DNA of 19,090 nt from Candidatus Daviesbacteria bacterium RIFCSPLOWO2_02_FULL_41_8 (GCA_001777455.1 MFDZ01000050.1:2198-21287), one strand, 5' to 3'; shown: positions 5,749 through 13,922, counted from the first letter of the stretch. A program made the numbers and translations. The notes: generated by a model from the letters alone, not told the origin.

Positions 5749-7206
5749 ATGTCTTTATCTAAACTGGTTTCCACTAGGTTTTTACTAACTTTAATCTGCA
5801 TCCTCTTTCTTTTTACGCGGTTGTATAAAATATCTGAAATTCCCGCCTCTGTTTACTGGGATGAAGCTTCTATCGGCTATAATGCCTATTCTATTTCCCA
5901 AACTCTAAAAGACGAATGGGGAGAGTTTTTACCGATACATTTCCGGGCTTTCGGTGAGTTTAAACTTCCGGTTTACATTTATGCGGTTGTTCCATTCGTG
6001 AAGCTGTTCGGCCTGAGCGCTTTTTCCGTTCGGTTGCCGTCAGTGTTATTTTCCCTAGGAGTGGTGATTTTAACTTATGTTCTGGCCAGGAAACTATACG
6101 GGAGTAAAACCATAGGATTCTTCAGCAGCTTTTTTGTGTCAATTTCGCCCTGGTTTTTTATTTTCTCCCGGACCGGATATGAAGCAACAGCAGGATTATT
6201 TTTTTACTTACTGGCCGTATATTTTTTCCTGCAATACCAAAAAAGCAGTTGGTATATCCTATTTTCCGTAATTGGTTTTATCTTAAGCGCATACAGCTAT
6301 AATAGCTTTAGGGTAATTGCGCCGCTCTCCATATTAGTACTGGTTATTAATTGGATCTCCGCTGGAGTTTACCCCATGCTACGACACGGGGTCGGGATGA
6401 CAAAAAAAAGAAGAATTATTTGGCCTTTGCTTCTTTCCGCGGTTATTCTGGTTTTGAGCATAATTCCGATTTACAGGCTGTATAAGTTTGATAGCGGTGG
6501 AGTCAGACTGCAGGCAGTCGGAGCCACGGGCACGGCTGTTATAAAAAACTATTTTTCCCACTTCAGCCCGGATTTTTTAATTCTTAAGGGAGATAAGAAT
6601 TTGCGCAGTCAACAATCAGGGTTTGGCCAGCTTTATCTTCCGGAGTTAATACTGGCTGTCCTGGGGTTACTATACATAATATGTAGGAAACCAACAACTG
6701 CGTGCCTACTCCCTTTGCTTTTACTACTGCTGGGTCCGGTGCCTGCCGCCGTTACCAAAGAATCCCCCCATGCCCTGCGGTCTATCTCAATGGTCCCTTT
6801 TATTGCTATCATTGTCGCCCAAGGCGCTGTTCATCTCGGACAATTATTCAAAAACAGAAAATACCTGATCAATTTTACTATTGTAATAATTTTTTTAATC
6901 TTTTTTGTAAATTATTTTCAAAACTTTTTGAATTTATTTCCTGTGGAATCGGCTAAAGATTGGCAATATGAATATAAGGTGATAAATAAAGATTACGGAG
7001 ATAAATTTGATAAGTACAGCCGGATATTTATTTCCGATCGGTATGCCCAACCTTATATATTTACTCTTTTTTATTTAAAATATGATCCGGATAAATTTAG
7101 GAAAGAAGCGGTAAGAAACAGTATTGACCAATGGGGTTTTTCTACTGTTAAAGAATTTGGAAAATTTGAATTTGGAAAGTTTCCGGAAATAGTTTCTTTT
7201 AACTAA
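5749..7206 (+). CDS. GT39-type membrane glycosyltransferase with shortened C-terminus
   Basis: This 485-residue polytopic protein is a third GT39 paralogue. D38-E39 in WDEASIGYNAYS is the catalytic-loop acid pair. SISPWFFIFSR lies near residue 131, ESPHALRS marks the late conserved loop, and a soluble tail has KDWQYEYK and TLFYLKYDP. Compared with its neighbours it ends about 45-50 residues early, lacking the terminal GKPGDFP-like part. Residues about 202-217 (ISAGVYPMLRHGVGMT) are a loop insertion encoded by a GC-rich palindromic sequence absent from the paralogues. Presumed role: transfer of a sugar from polyprenyl phosphate on the outer face. The start is ATG 5749; the stop and next start overlap as TAATG. 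Confidence 0.88.
   Translation: MSLSKLVSTRFLLTLICILFLFTRLYKISEIPASVYWDEASIGYNAYSISQTLKDEWGEFLPIHFRAFGEFKLPVYIYAVVPFVKLFGLSAFSVRLPSVLFSLGVVILTYVLARKLYGSKTIGFFSSFFVSISPWFFIFSRTGYEATAGLFFYLLAVYFFLQYQKSSWYILFSVIGFILSAYSYNSFRVIAPLSILVLVINWISAGVYPMLRHGVGMTKKRRIIWPLLLSAVILVLSIIPIYRLYKFDSGGVRLQAVGATGTAVIKNYFSHFSPDFLILKGDKNLRSQQSGFGQLYLPELILAVLGLLYIICRKPTTACLLPLLLLLLGPVPAAVTKESPHALRSISMVPFIAIIVAQGAVHLGQLFKNRKYLINFTIVIIFLIFFVNYFQNFLNLFPVESAKDWQYEYKVINKDYGDKFDKYSRIFISDRYAQPYIFTLFYLKYDPDKFRKEAVRNSIDQWGFSTVKEFGKFEFGKFPEIVSFN
6352..6402. repeat. GC-rich palindromic element inserted in frame in the GT39 gene
   Basis: Roughly 50 bp of clearly higher GC than the surrounding gene contain two hairpins. One is CTCC-GCT-GGAG (6357-6367). 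The other has ACCCC (6371-6375) pairing with GGGGT (6388-6392), with further TG/CA pairs inside. The tail GTCGGGATGAC gives an alternative CGAC/GTCG pairing. The encoded residues have no counterpart in the tandem paralogues. This looks like a dispersed palindromic repeat that can sit inside genes, in the manner of Rickettsia palindromic elements. Only one copy is visible here. Confidence 0.5.
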
Positions 7207-8792
7207 TGAAAAAAATACATATATTTTTGATAGCTATTGTTATATTGGCAGCTTTTCTGCGCCTTTATAAGCTGGACAGCGTTCCACCCTCTCTTAACTG
7301 GGATGAAGCTGCGTTTGGATATAATGCTTATACAATAGCAAATTGGGGGAAAGATGAATGGGGAAATTCCTTTCCCTTAGTTTTTACTTCATTCAAAGAT
7401 GATAAGCATCCGGTTATTGTATACATTACTGCAATTTTTGTTAGAATATTTGGTTTATTTGATTACTCTGCCAGATTTCCAACTGCTTTTTTTGGAGTAT
7501 TGAATGTATGGCTTATATATTTATTGGCCAAGCAATTATTTAAACAAAATTCTGTTGCTATTTTTGCCGCTCTTTTTTTGGCGGTATCCCCGATGAATAT
7601 TCATTTTTCAAGAGGTTTATGGGAAAGCAATTTTGCTCTTTTCTTTTTTATGCTTGGTTTATATTTATTCCTTAAGGCACTGGAAAATAAACCTAAATTA
7701 TTTCCCGTTTCGATCATAAGTTTTGGAGTGAGTTTTTTTTCTGTTCATGCGTCTAAAATTGTTGTTCCCCCAACAGTATTATTGTTATTGGTTTTTAACA
7801 TAAAGAATATTTTTAATAATAAAAAATATTTCGCGGTTACATTGTTAAGTATTCTACTGCTCATTATTTTGACCATATCAAATCCGGGAATTTTAGGATT
7901 AAGCAGAATAGGACAAACAAAATTTTCTGATGAAAAAATTATGAGCACAGAGTTATACAAAAAGACCCAAATCTACCAAGCAGGTTTACTGGAATTAGCC
8001 TTCGATCAATACAAACTACACTTTACCCCGGATTATCTTTTCATAAAAGGAGACCGGAATCCACGGAACTCTCTCAAGGAACATGGGGAATTTTATCTAT
8101 TTGATGCGCCCTTATTAATAATCGGCTTGATATATCTTCTTCGGTTTAGATCAAAAATAACTTTGATAATTTTATGTTGGTTTTTCCTGGCTCCAATCCC
8201 GTCAAGCCTGGTGGGAGGGGCTCCAAGTTCAAACAGAGCACTTTTTATGATGGGAAGCTTACCTCTCGTAGCTGCTTTGGGAGCAGGAAGCATCTTAAGT
8301 TGGTTTAGAGGAAAGACAAAATTGACTGTTTTAGTTATAATGGTAGCCTTATTAAGCGTACAGGCTTTTAGTTTTCTTAAATTTTATTTTAATGTTTACC
8401 CCAAAATGGACCCGCATGACTGGCAGTACGGAATGAAGGAAGTGGTTGAATTTGTCAAACTGCATCCGGAATATATACAAGTTAATGTAACGGATATCCG
8501 TTCGCAACCATATATCTTTTTCTTGTTTTATTTAAAGACTCCTTTACCGGAATATCTAAATACAGTTATTACTAATAGGTCAGAAACTAAAAGTTTTAGC
8601 GCTGTTTCCAATTTCGACAAATATTATTTCGGTGGCTGGGATCCGATTGAAAGTATGCCTACTCCTGGAGTATTATATGTTTTAACTCCGAATCAATATG
8701 ACGGGCTAAGACACAAGCTTGAATTTGATGTTAAAAAATTAATCCGTTATCCGGACGGAGGAGATGCATTTTTTATTGTCAGCGCAAAGTGA
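7206..8792 (+). CDS. GT39-type membrane glycosyltransferase
   Basis: This 528-residue polytopic protein is the fourth GT39 paralogue. D33-E34 in NWDEAAFGYNAY is the expected catalytic pair, SPMNIHFSRGLWESNF follows near residue 130, and a late GAPSSNRA loop corresponds to PHALRS in the others. The soluble C-terminal module (DWQYGMK, FLFYLK) is complete but more diverged than in the first two paralogues. It overlaps the preceding stop by 1 nt (TAATG) and the next start by 1 nt (TGATG). It probably adds a different sugar or linkage from its paralogues, which is inference from the divergence. Confidence 0.9.
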   Translation: MKKIHIFLIAIVILAAFLRLYKLDSVPPSLNWDEAAFGYNAYTIANWGKDEWGNSFPLVFTSFKDDKHPVIVYITAIFVRIFGLFDYSARFPTAFFGVLNVWLIYLLAKQLFKQNSVAIFAALFLAVSPMNIHFSRGLWESNFALFFFMLGLYLFLKALENKPKLFPVSIISFGVSFFSVHASKIVVPPTVLLLLVFNIKNIFNNKKYFAVTLLSILLLIILTISNPGILGLSRIGQTKFSDEKIMSTELYKKTQIYQAGLLELAFDQYKLHFTPDYLFIKGDRNPRNSLKEHGEFYLFDAPLLIIGLIYLLRFRSKITLIILCWFFLAPIPSSLVGGAPSSNRALFMMGSLPLVAALGAGSILSWFRGKTKLTVLVIMVALLSVQAFSFLKFYFNVYPKMDPHDWQYGMKEVVEFVKLHPEYIQVNVTDIRSQPYIFFLFYLKTPLPEYLNTVITNRSETKSFSAVSNFDKYYFGGWDPIESMPTPGVLYVLTPNQYDGLRHKLEFDVKKLIRYPDGGDAFFIVSAK

Positions 8793-9553
8793 TGCAAAAG
8801 ATATCAGTGGTGTTGGCGGTTTACAATGAAGAGGATAACTTAAAAAACTGTCTTGAATCAGTGAAGGATTTGGCGTGGGAAATTATCATTGTGGACGGCG
8901 GCTCTATTGATAAAACTTTAAATATTGCCCGACAGTTCGGTGCCAAAATTATCCAAACAAATAATCCTGCCGTTTTTCATATCAATAAAAATAAGGCCAT
9001 AGATGCGGCAAGCGGTGATTGGATCCTGCAGTTGGATGCGGACGAAGTAGTAACTGCAGAACTTTCGGAAGAAATTATAAAAAGCGTAAATTCCAGTAAA
9101 GATATAAACGGATATTGGATTCCCCGGAAAAATTTTTTTCTGGGCATGTTTCTGACAAAAGGTGGCCAATACCCTGATTATACTTTGCGGTTATATAAAA
9201 AAGGCATGGGTAGATTACCGGCGAAAGATGTTCACGAACAAGCAAGTGTAGATGGGGAAGTGCGGTATCTTAAGAGTGATCTTGTTCATTTTAGGGATAA
9301 AGATTTTTCTACTTATATGGAGGGATTTAATACGTATACTGATCTATTGGCCACCCAGACCAGTCAATCTGGTACAGGGGTTAATTTAATTTCATTTATT
9401 GAATACATTTTCATTAAGCCGGCATTTTGGTTTGTAAAAACGTTTTTCAGGCACAAAGGTTATGTAGATGGTTTTCCCGGATTTATTTTTGCGCTGTTTT
9501 CGGCCTTGCGCTTCCCCGTGGCTTACCTTAAGTTTATGATCAAAAGCATATGA
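8792..9553 (+). CDS. GT2 family glycosyltransferase, WaaE/KdtX-like
   Basis: This 253-residue cytoplasmic GT-A enzyme shows the nucleotide-sugar-binding start ISVVLAVYNEE and D35 in IVDGGSIDKT. The metal-binding DXD is at 82-84 (LDADE). The middle section has RLYKK and KDVHEQASV, like the WaaE/KdtX beta-1,4-glucosyltransferase group that acts on lipid-linked cores. A hydrophobic stretch near the C-terminus suggests membrane association. I chose ATG 8792, which gives a TGATG overlap, over a GTG three bases upstream. Its role would be to add a hexose to a lipid-linked intermediate before export; acceptor and sugar are unknown. Confidence 0.88.
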   Translation: MQKISVVLAVYNEEDNLKNCLESVKDLAWEIIIVDGGSIDKTLNIARQFGAKIIQTNNPAVFHINKNKAIDAASGDWILQLDADEVVTAELSEEIIKSVNSSKDINGYWIPRKNFFLGMFLTKGGQYPDYTLRLYKKGMGRLPAKDVHEQASVDGEVRYLKSDLVHFRDKDFSTYMEGFNTYTDLLATQTSQSGTGVNLISFIEYIFIKPAFWFVKTFFRHKGYVDGFPGFIFALFSALRFPVAYLKFMIKSI

Positions 9554-10620
9554 AAATTGCAATTAACACCCTGCCGCTAAAAACCGCCCACAAAGGGCGA
9601 GGCATAGGATACTATACCGGCCATTTGCTAGAAGCATTAAAAGAAGAAGGTGTGAAAGTCGTTGAATTCACAAACCTATCGGAGGTTAGGGATGTTGACG
9701 TAGTGCATTACCCTTGGTTTGATCTTTTTCGCCACACCCTGCCCGTCAGAAAAAAATTTCCCACAGTTGTAACCATTCATGATGTTATGCCCCTTGTATT
9801 CCACGATCATTATCCTGCAGGGATTAGAGGAAGGATAAATTTGTTTCTGCAAAAAATGGCTTTGGTAAACTGCCGGTATGTTATCACTGATTCAGAGGTT
9901 TCCAAAAAAGATATTACAAAGTTTCTTAAAATTAAAAATGAAAAAATTTCAGTAATCCCCTTGGCAGCAGATCCGGAATTTACAATAATCAAAAAGGATA
10001 CGGATTTAATGAGGGTAAAAAGGCAGTACCGCTTGTCGGATCGTTTTCTGCTTTATGTCGGGGATGCTAATTGGGTGAAGAATTTGCCTTTTTTAATAGA
10101 AGGATTTAGAGAGCTTTTAAAAACGCCGGATTTTGCGGATATTAAGCTGGTATTAGTGGGTGGGGTATTTTTAAAAGACGTGGAAAATATTGACCACCCG
10201 GAACTTAGGAGTTTAAAGTTGGTTAATAAGATGATAAAACAATATGGTTTGGAAGGACATATCATTAGGCCCGGCCAGATTGAAAATTCAGAGCTGGTAA
10301 TCTTTTATAATTTGGCAACTATCTATGTTCAACCTTCGGTATATGAGGGGTTTGGCTTGCCCCTTTTGCAGGCTTTTGCCTGTGGGACACCGGTTGCCTC
10401 ATCCAATCAGGGCAGTTTACCTGAGACCGGCGGACAGGCAGCGCTGTATTTTGACCCGGCAAACTTACGGCATTTTACTTCAATTGTGGGTGAGTTATTA
10501 AGGAGTGCGTCTTTGAGGAGTAAGTACTCAAAATTGGGTTTAAATCAGGCCGCCAAATTTTCCTGGGAAAAAACTGCCGGAATGACTTTATCGGTTTATC
10601 AAAAGGCAGTAAAAAAATGA
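9550..10620 (+). CDS. GT4 family glycosyltransferase with an altered EX7E motif
   Basis: This 356-residue GT-B protein has an N-terminal domain of the mannosyltransferase style (GIGYYTGHLLEAL, VVTIHDVMPLVF, VITDSEVSKKDI). The C-terminal domain has LLYVGDANWVKN, LVLVGG and YVQPSVYEGFGLP. The usual EX7E pair is E266...Q274: the second Glu, which normally contacts the nucleotide-sugar ribose, is Gln (CAG at 10369-10371). ACGTPVASSNQGSLPE and FSWEKTA are otherwise normal. The ATG overlaps the previous stop (ATGA). Presumed role: cytoplasmic sugar transfer, perhaps mannose, during assembly of the lipid-linked glycan. Activity may still be present, since single EX7E changes are tolerated in some families. 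Confidence 0.9.
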   Translation: MKIAINTLPLKTAHKGRGIGYYTGHLLEALKEEGVKVVEFTNLSEVRDVDVVHYPWFDLFRHTLPVRKKFPTVVTIHDVMPLVFHDHYPAGIRGRINLFLQKMALVNCRYVITDSEVSKKDITKFLKIKNEKISVIPLAADPEFTIIKKDTDLMRVKRQYRLSDRFLLYVGDANWVKNLPFLIEGFRELLKTPDFADIKLVLVGGVFLKDVENIDHPELRSLKLVNKMIKQYGLEGHIIRPGQIENSELVIFYNLATIYVQPSVYEGFGLPLLQAFACGTPVASSNQGSLPETGGQAALYFDPANLRHFTSIVGELLRSASLRSKYSKLGLNQAAKFSWEKTAGMTLSVYQKAVKK

Positions 10621-11780
10621 AGAGCAGAATAAGTCTTAACTCGCCCATATTCAAGTTGCTGATGATTTTTCTAACCTGGCGGATTATTTTAATAGTCATT
10701 TTACTTTTTTCAATTGGCCTTATTCCATTGGGAAATAAAGACCGTTTTTTGGGTGGTGGCTCCATTAATTACGGAATGGCCCCACAACTTTTCTCCTGGG
10801 CAAATTTTGACGGCGAGCATTATCTTTCTATAGCCATATTCGGCTATAAAAATTTGGAACAGGCTTTTTTCCCGGTGTATCCAATGCTTATATCTTTCTT
10901 TTCCCGACCTGATTCTACAAATATGCTTTTATCGCTTATAAACACTTCAATAGTCGGTCTTTTGATTTCCAATATCTCTTTTTTCTTTGCTCTACTTTTT
11001 CTTTGGAAATTAATTAAAATTGATTTTTCAGAAAGGATTGCATATTTAACCATTATTTTGTTATTAGTTTTCCCAACTTCCTTTTACTTTGGTGCCGTTT
11101 ACAATGAATCGCTATTTTTATTGATATCGGTGCTGTCGTTTTATTTCGCTAGGAAAGGGAATTGGTTTCTTGCAGGGTTATTTGGTATGATAGCCTCCGC
11201 TACCAGAATTTTCGGTATTCTTCTTTTACCGGCACTTTTAATTGAAGCATTGCAACAGAGGACAAATTTAAGTAAATTTGTCTGGATTATTTTGATCCCT
11301 TTAGGATTAGTAGTGTATATGTTTTATCAGTTTTTTACAGTTGGTGATTTTATTGCTTTTTATCATCTGCAGAAAATTGTGGGGGAGCAGCACCAATCAG
11401 GTTTTACGTTACTTCCGCAAGTTTATTACAGGTATATCAAAATGATTTTTACGGTTGATATACAGAATCCGATTTTCCAGACAATTGTTTTAGAATTTAT
11501 AGTGGGAATATCCTTTTTTTTGTTACCGATCTATGGTTATTATAAAAAAATAAGACCTTCATATTTAATATACGCATTGTTAGGATTTCTTACCCCAACC
11601 ATTCAGGGAAGTTTATCCTCAGTTCCAAGATATGTAATAGTTTTTTTTCCTTCTTTTTTGGCAGCAGCATTTTTTATTAGTAAATTGCCAAAATTTATTC
11701 AAATTTTATTATTGATATTATTGTTTCTTGGTTTAGTTGCAGAAACAGCGCTTTTTTTGAGAGGATACTGGGTAGCGTAA
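10617..11780 (+). CDS. PIG-V/GPI-mannosyltransferase-2-like membrane glycosyltransferase
   Basis: This 387-residue polytopic protein shows the PIG-V family pattern. The first outer loop is WANFDGEHYLSIAIFGY (D65, H68) followed by FFPVYPM. Later segments are FPTSFYFGAVYNESLFLL, FYFARKGNW..AGLFG and ASATRIFGI. In eukaryotes the family adds the second mannose of GPI anchors from dolichol-phosphate-mannose. Bacterial relatives are thought to add sugars from polyprenyl-phosphate donors on the outer face. It pairs logically with the ALG5/DPM-like enzyme later in the operon. Starts and stops overlap both neighbours (ATGA before, TAATG after). Confidence 0.82.
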   Translation: MKSRISLNSPIFKLLMIFLTWRIILIVILLFSIGLIPLGNKDRFLGGGSINYGMAPQLFSWANFDGEHYLSIAIFGYKNLEQAFFPVYPMLISFFSRPDSTNMLLSLINTSIVGLLISNISFFFALLFLWKLIKIDFSERIAYLTIILLLVFPTSFYFGAVYNESLFLLISVLSFYFARKGNWFLAGLFGMIASATRIFGILLLPALLIEALQQRTNLSKFVWIILIPLGLVVYMFYQFFTVGDFIAFYHLQKIVGEQHQSGFTLLPQVYYRYIKMIFTVDIQNPIFQTIVLEFIVGISFFLLPIYGYYKKIRPSYLIYALLGFLTPTIQGSLSSVPRYVIVFFPSFLAAAFFISKLPKFIQILLLILLFLGLVAETALFLRGYWVA

Positions 11781-13210
11781 TGAAAATTTCAAATTTAAAA
11801 TTTACAATTTCAAATTTTATTAAAAATCCGCTGTTTTCAGGAAGCGCTGTTATGATTGTTGGGTCAAATGCGGTGAGTTTTATCAATTATTTATATCATT
11901 TAATGATGGGGCGGCTGTTGGGACCTGCAAACTACGGCGAACTCGTAGCAATTATATCTCTAATAGGGTTATTGGGAGTAATTCCCGGATCACTGAATTT
12001 AGTGGTTATCAAATATATTTCGTCAGCTAAAAATGATATGGAAATTTCGTCCTTAATCAATTGGTTTAAAAACAAGATAATAATAGCATCCTTAGTCTTT
12101 TGTCTGATATTGCTGATTTTATCTCCAGTTATTTCTTCATTTCTTCATTTAAGTAAATCTTACTACTTGATCCTGATGGCCTTATTTTTCTTCTTTTCAA
12201 TTCAATCTCTGCTTAACCGGTCCATACTGCAAGGATTGCTTAAATTTAAGGAAATGATAGCAAGTGTTTTGGTTGAGAACGGCATCAGGCTTCTTGCCGG
12301 CATTTTGTTGGTTTATCTTGGATTTGCGGTAGGAGGAGCAATTGCAGGATTTGCTATATCCGTAGTACTGGGTTGGTATATAACAGTTTATTGTCTGCAT
12401 TACAATGAACTGCTCCGCAGTAAACTGCAAAGCATCCCTTCGGGTAATTTCTTTTCGAACCATTTATTCCCCCACCAATGGTGGGAGGTATTCTGGTTCA
12501 AAAATAAAACAAAAACAGAAATTAAAGTTGATCTCAAAGATTTGTTGCGCTTTACCATACCCGTAATGGTGCAATCCATTGCCATAACAAGCTTATATTC
12601 TTCGGATGTGATTTTGGTAAAACATTTTTTTGAGACAAAGGAAGCAGGGATTTACGCCGCATTATCTAATTTAGGAAAGATCATTTTCTTTGGTGCCGGT
12701 CCGATAAGCGCTGTGATGTTTCCGCTGGTCTCTCAAAGAAGAGCAAAAGGCGAAAGACACAAACGGATTTTTATTTATAGTTTTTTTGCAACAATTACAC
12801 TGGCAATTGCCATCTTGTTAGTTTATTGGCTATTTCCGCAGCTTGCAATCAGGTTACTTTACGGAGAACTTTTCCTGGGAGCTTCCTACTTACTGGTTTG
12901 GTTTGGGATATTTATCAGCTTTTTTACCCTTTCCACTCTGCTTGTAAGTTACAGTCTCTCAGTGGGCAGGACTTCTGTAGTTATTTTCCCTCTCATAGGG
13001 GCTGTTGCGCAGATTATCGGAATTTGGTTTTTTCATATCAGTTTATTTGAAGTGGTTTTGGTTTCCTGTATAGTGACTGGTGTGTTGCTGGCGCTTTTGT
13101 TAATATATTCAGCATATGGAAGTAAAGTTGGTGTCGGTGATCGTGCCGGCTTACAGACAGGAAAAGACAATAGTAAGAGACCTTACAAAAATAAAAGAAA
13201 TTTTGGATAA
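11780..13210 (+). CDS. Wzx/MATE-type polysaccharide flippase
   Basis: This 476-residue protein has about 12-14 hydrophobic segments. It opens with GSNAVSFINYLYHLMMGRLLGPANYGEL, the typical N-terminus of O-antigen/teichoic-acid-type flippases (MOP superfamily). It should move the lipid-linked glycan across the membrane. Three oddities are visible. The first codons consist of an AATTTCAAATTT repeat. A loop at about residues 215-238 is encoded by sequence with short perfect hairpins. The last ~31 residues (from about SAYGSK) are a basic, non-membrane tail read through the start of the next gene in another frame, so the natural end may have been near residue 445. The next gene starts at 13116, 95 nt before this stop. 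Confidence 0.88.
   Translation: MKISNLKFTISNFIKNPLFSGSAVMIVGSNAVSFINYLYHLMMGRLLGPANYGELVAIISLIGLLGVIPGSLNLVVIKYISSAKNDMEISSLINWFKNKIIIASLVFCLILLILSPVISSFLHLSKSYYLILMALFFFFSIQSLLNRSILQGLLKFKEMIASVLVENGIRLLAGILLVYLGFAVGGAIAGFAISVVLGWYITVYCLHYNELLRSKLQSIPSGNFFSNHLFPHQWWEVFWFKNKTKTEIKVDLKDLLRFTIPVMVQSIAITSLYSSDVILVKHFFETKEAGIYAALSNLGKIIFFGAGPISAVMFPLVSQRRAKGERHKRIFIYSFFATITLAIAILLVYWLFPQLAIRLLYGELFLGASYLLVWFGIFISFFTLSTLLVSYSLSVGRTSVVIFPLIGAVAQIIGIWFFHISLFEVVLVSCIVTGVLLALLLIYSAYGSKVGVGDRAGLQTGKDNSKRPYKNKRNFG
11785..11817. repeat. 12-bp direct repeat at the start of the flippase gene
   Basis: AATTTCAAATTT occurs at 11785-11796 and again at 11806-11817, period 21, and encodes a SNLKFTISNF-like N-terminus. 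It is low-complexity AT-rich sequence inside the coding region, directly after the start codon. Confidence 0.5.
12436..12486. repeat. Paired short hairpins in a flippase loop
   Basis: CCC-TTC-GGG (12436-12444) is followed by a perfect 6-bp hairpin CCCACC-AAT-GGTGGG (12471-12485). Both fall within a hydrophilic loop (SIPSG..HLFPHQWWEVF) that looks longer than usual for flippases. This could be another inserted palindromic unit, but it is less distinctive than the one at 6352. Confidence 0.35.
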
Positions 13211-13922
13211 GCTTAAGTTTCCGACTGAGCTAATTTGTGTAGTTGACGGGAATGCCGATAAAACTTTGGAAAAAGCTTTAAGATTTGCTAAGAAGTTTAA
13301 CAAAGTTAAGGTTATTGGTTATGATACTAATAAAGGAAAAGGCTACGCAGTTCGTTTTGGAATGGCCGAAAGCAAAGGCGACATTGTTGCTTTTATTGAT
13401 TCCGGAATGGACTTAAATCCAAATGGTTTATCAATACTTTTGGAGGATTTTGAGTGGTACAATGCGGATATAGTGGTTGGATCAAAAAGGCATCCGGTTT
13501 CTAAAGTCGATTATCCCTGGCAGAGGAGAATTTTATCTGTTGGATATCAGTTTTTAGTCTGGTTGCTTTTTGGGCTTAAAGTTAAAGATACTCAAGTAGG
13601 TTTAAAGTTCTTCAAAAGAGAAGTTTTAGAGAAGGTATTACCGAGACTTTTGGTGAAGAGGTTTGCATTTGATGTTGAAATACTGGCGGTTGCCAATCAT
13701 CTTGGATACAAGAGAATTTTTGAAGCACCTATTGATATTAAATTGCATTTTGGGGGCAATTCTACTTTAACTGATCAGAAATTTTTAAAAACAGTTTTTG
13801 CTATGCTTGTGGATACTTTGGCAGTTTTTTACAGACTAAAAATTCTAAATTACTATTCTGATTCAAACAAAAGAAAATGGAGGTTTGACCCGGAACTGCA
13901 ATTTAGGGTAAATGTCGGATGA
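13116..13922 (+). CDS. GT2 family glycosyltransferase, ALG5/DPM1-like polyprenyl-phosphate sugar synthase
   Basis: This 268-residue GT-A protein has SVIVPAYRQEKTI, CVVDGNADKT (D44), GYDTNKGKGYAVRFGM and, after the active site, GSKRHPVS. QVGLKFFKREVL and FAFDVEILAVA follow. This is the pattern of dolichol/undecaprenyl-phosphate glucose or mannose synthases. It would load a sugar on polyprenyl phosphate for the GT39 and PIG-V-like enzymes. The usual DAD-L-D pattern is D95-S-G-M-D99: the second Asp of the metal-binding DXD is Gly97. Hydrophobic parts (FLVWLLFGL) suggest peripheral membrane binding. ATG 13116 gives the full conserved N-terminus, so the 95-nt overlap with the flippase frame is real in the sequence. 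Confidence 0.88.
   Translation: MEVKLVSVIVPAYRQEKTIVRDLTKIKEILDKLKFPTELICVVDGNADKTLEKALRFAKKFNKVKVIGYDTNKGKGYAVRFGMAESKGDIVAFIDSGMDLNPNGLSILLEDFEWYNADIVVGSKRHPVSKVDYPWQRRILSVGYQFLVWLLFGLKVKDTQVGLKFFKREVLEKVLPRLLVKRFAFDVEILAVANHLGYKRIFEAPIDIKLHFGGNSTLTDQKFLKTVFAMLVDTLAVFYRLKILNYYSDSNKRKWRFDPELQFRVNVG

Noticed and set aside
8789..8791. GTG start for the WaaE-like GT2
   Set aside because: It adds only one residue; ATG 8792 gives the usual TGATG junction and a standard N-terminus.
12197..12585. Minus-strand frames inside the flippase gene
   Set aside because: Shadow frames of the flippase with no domain-like composition.
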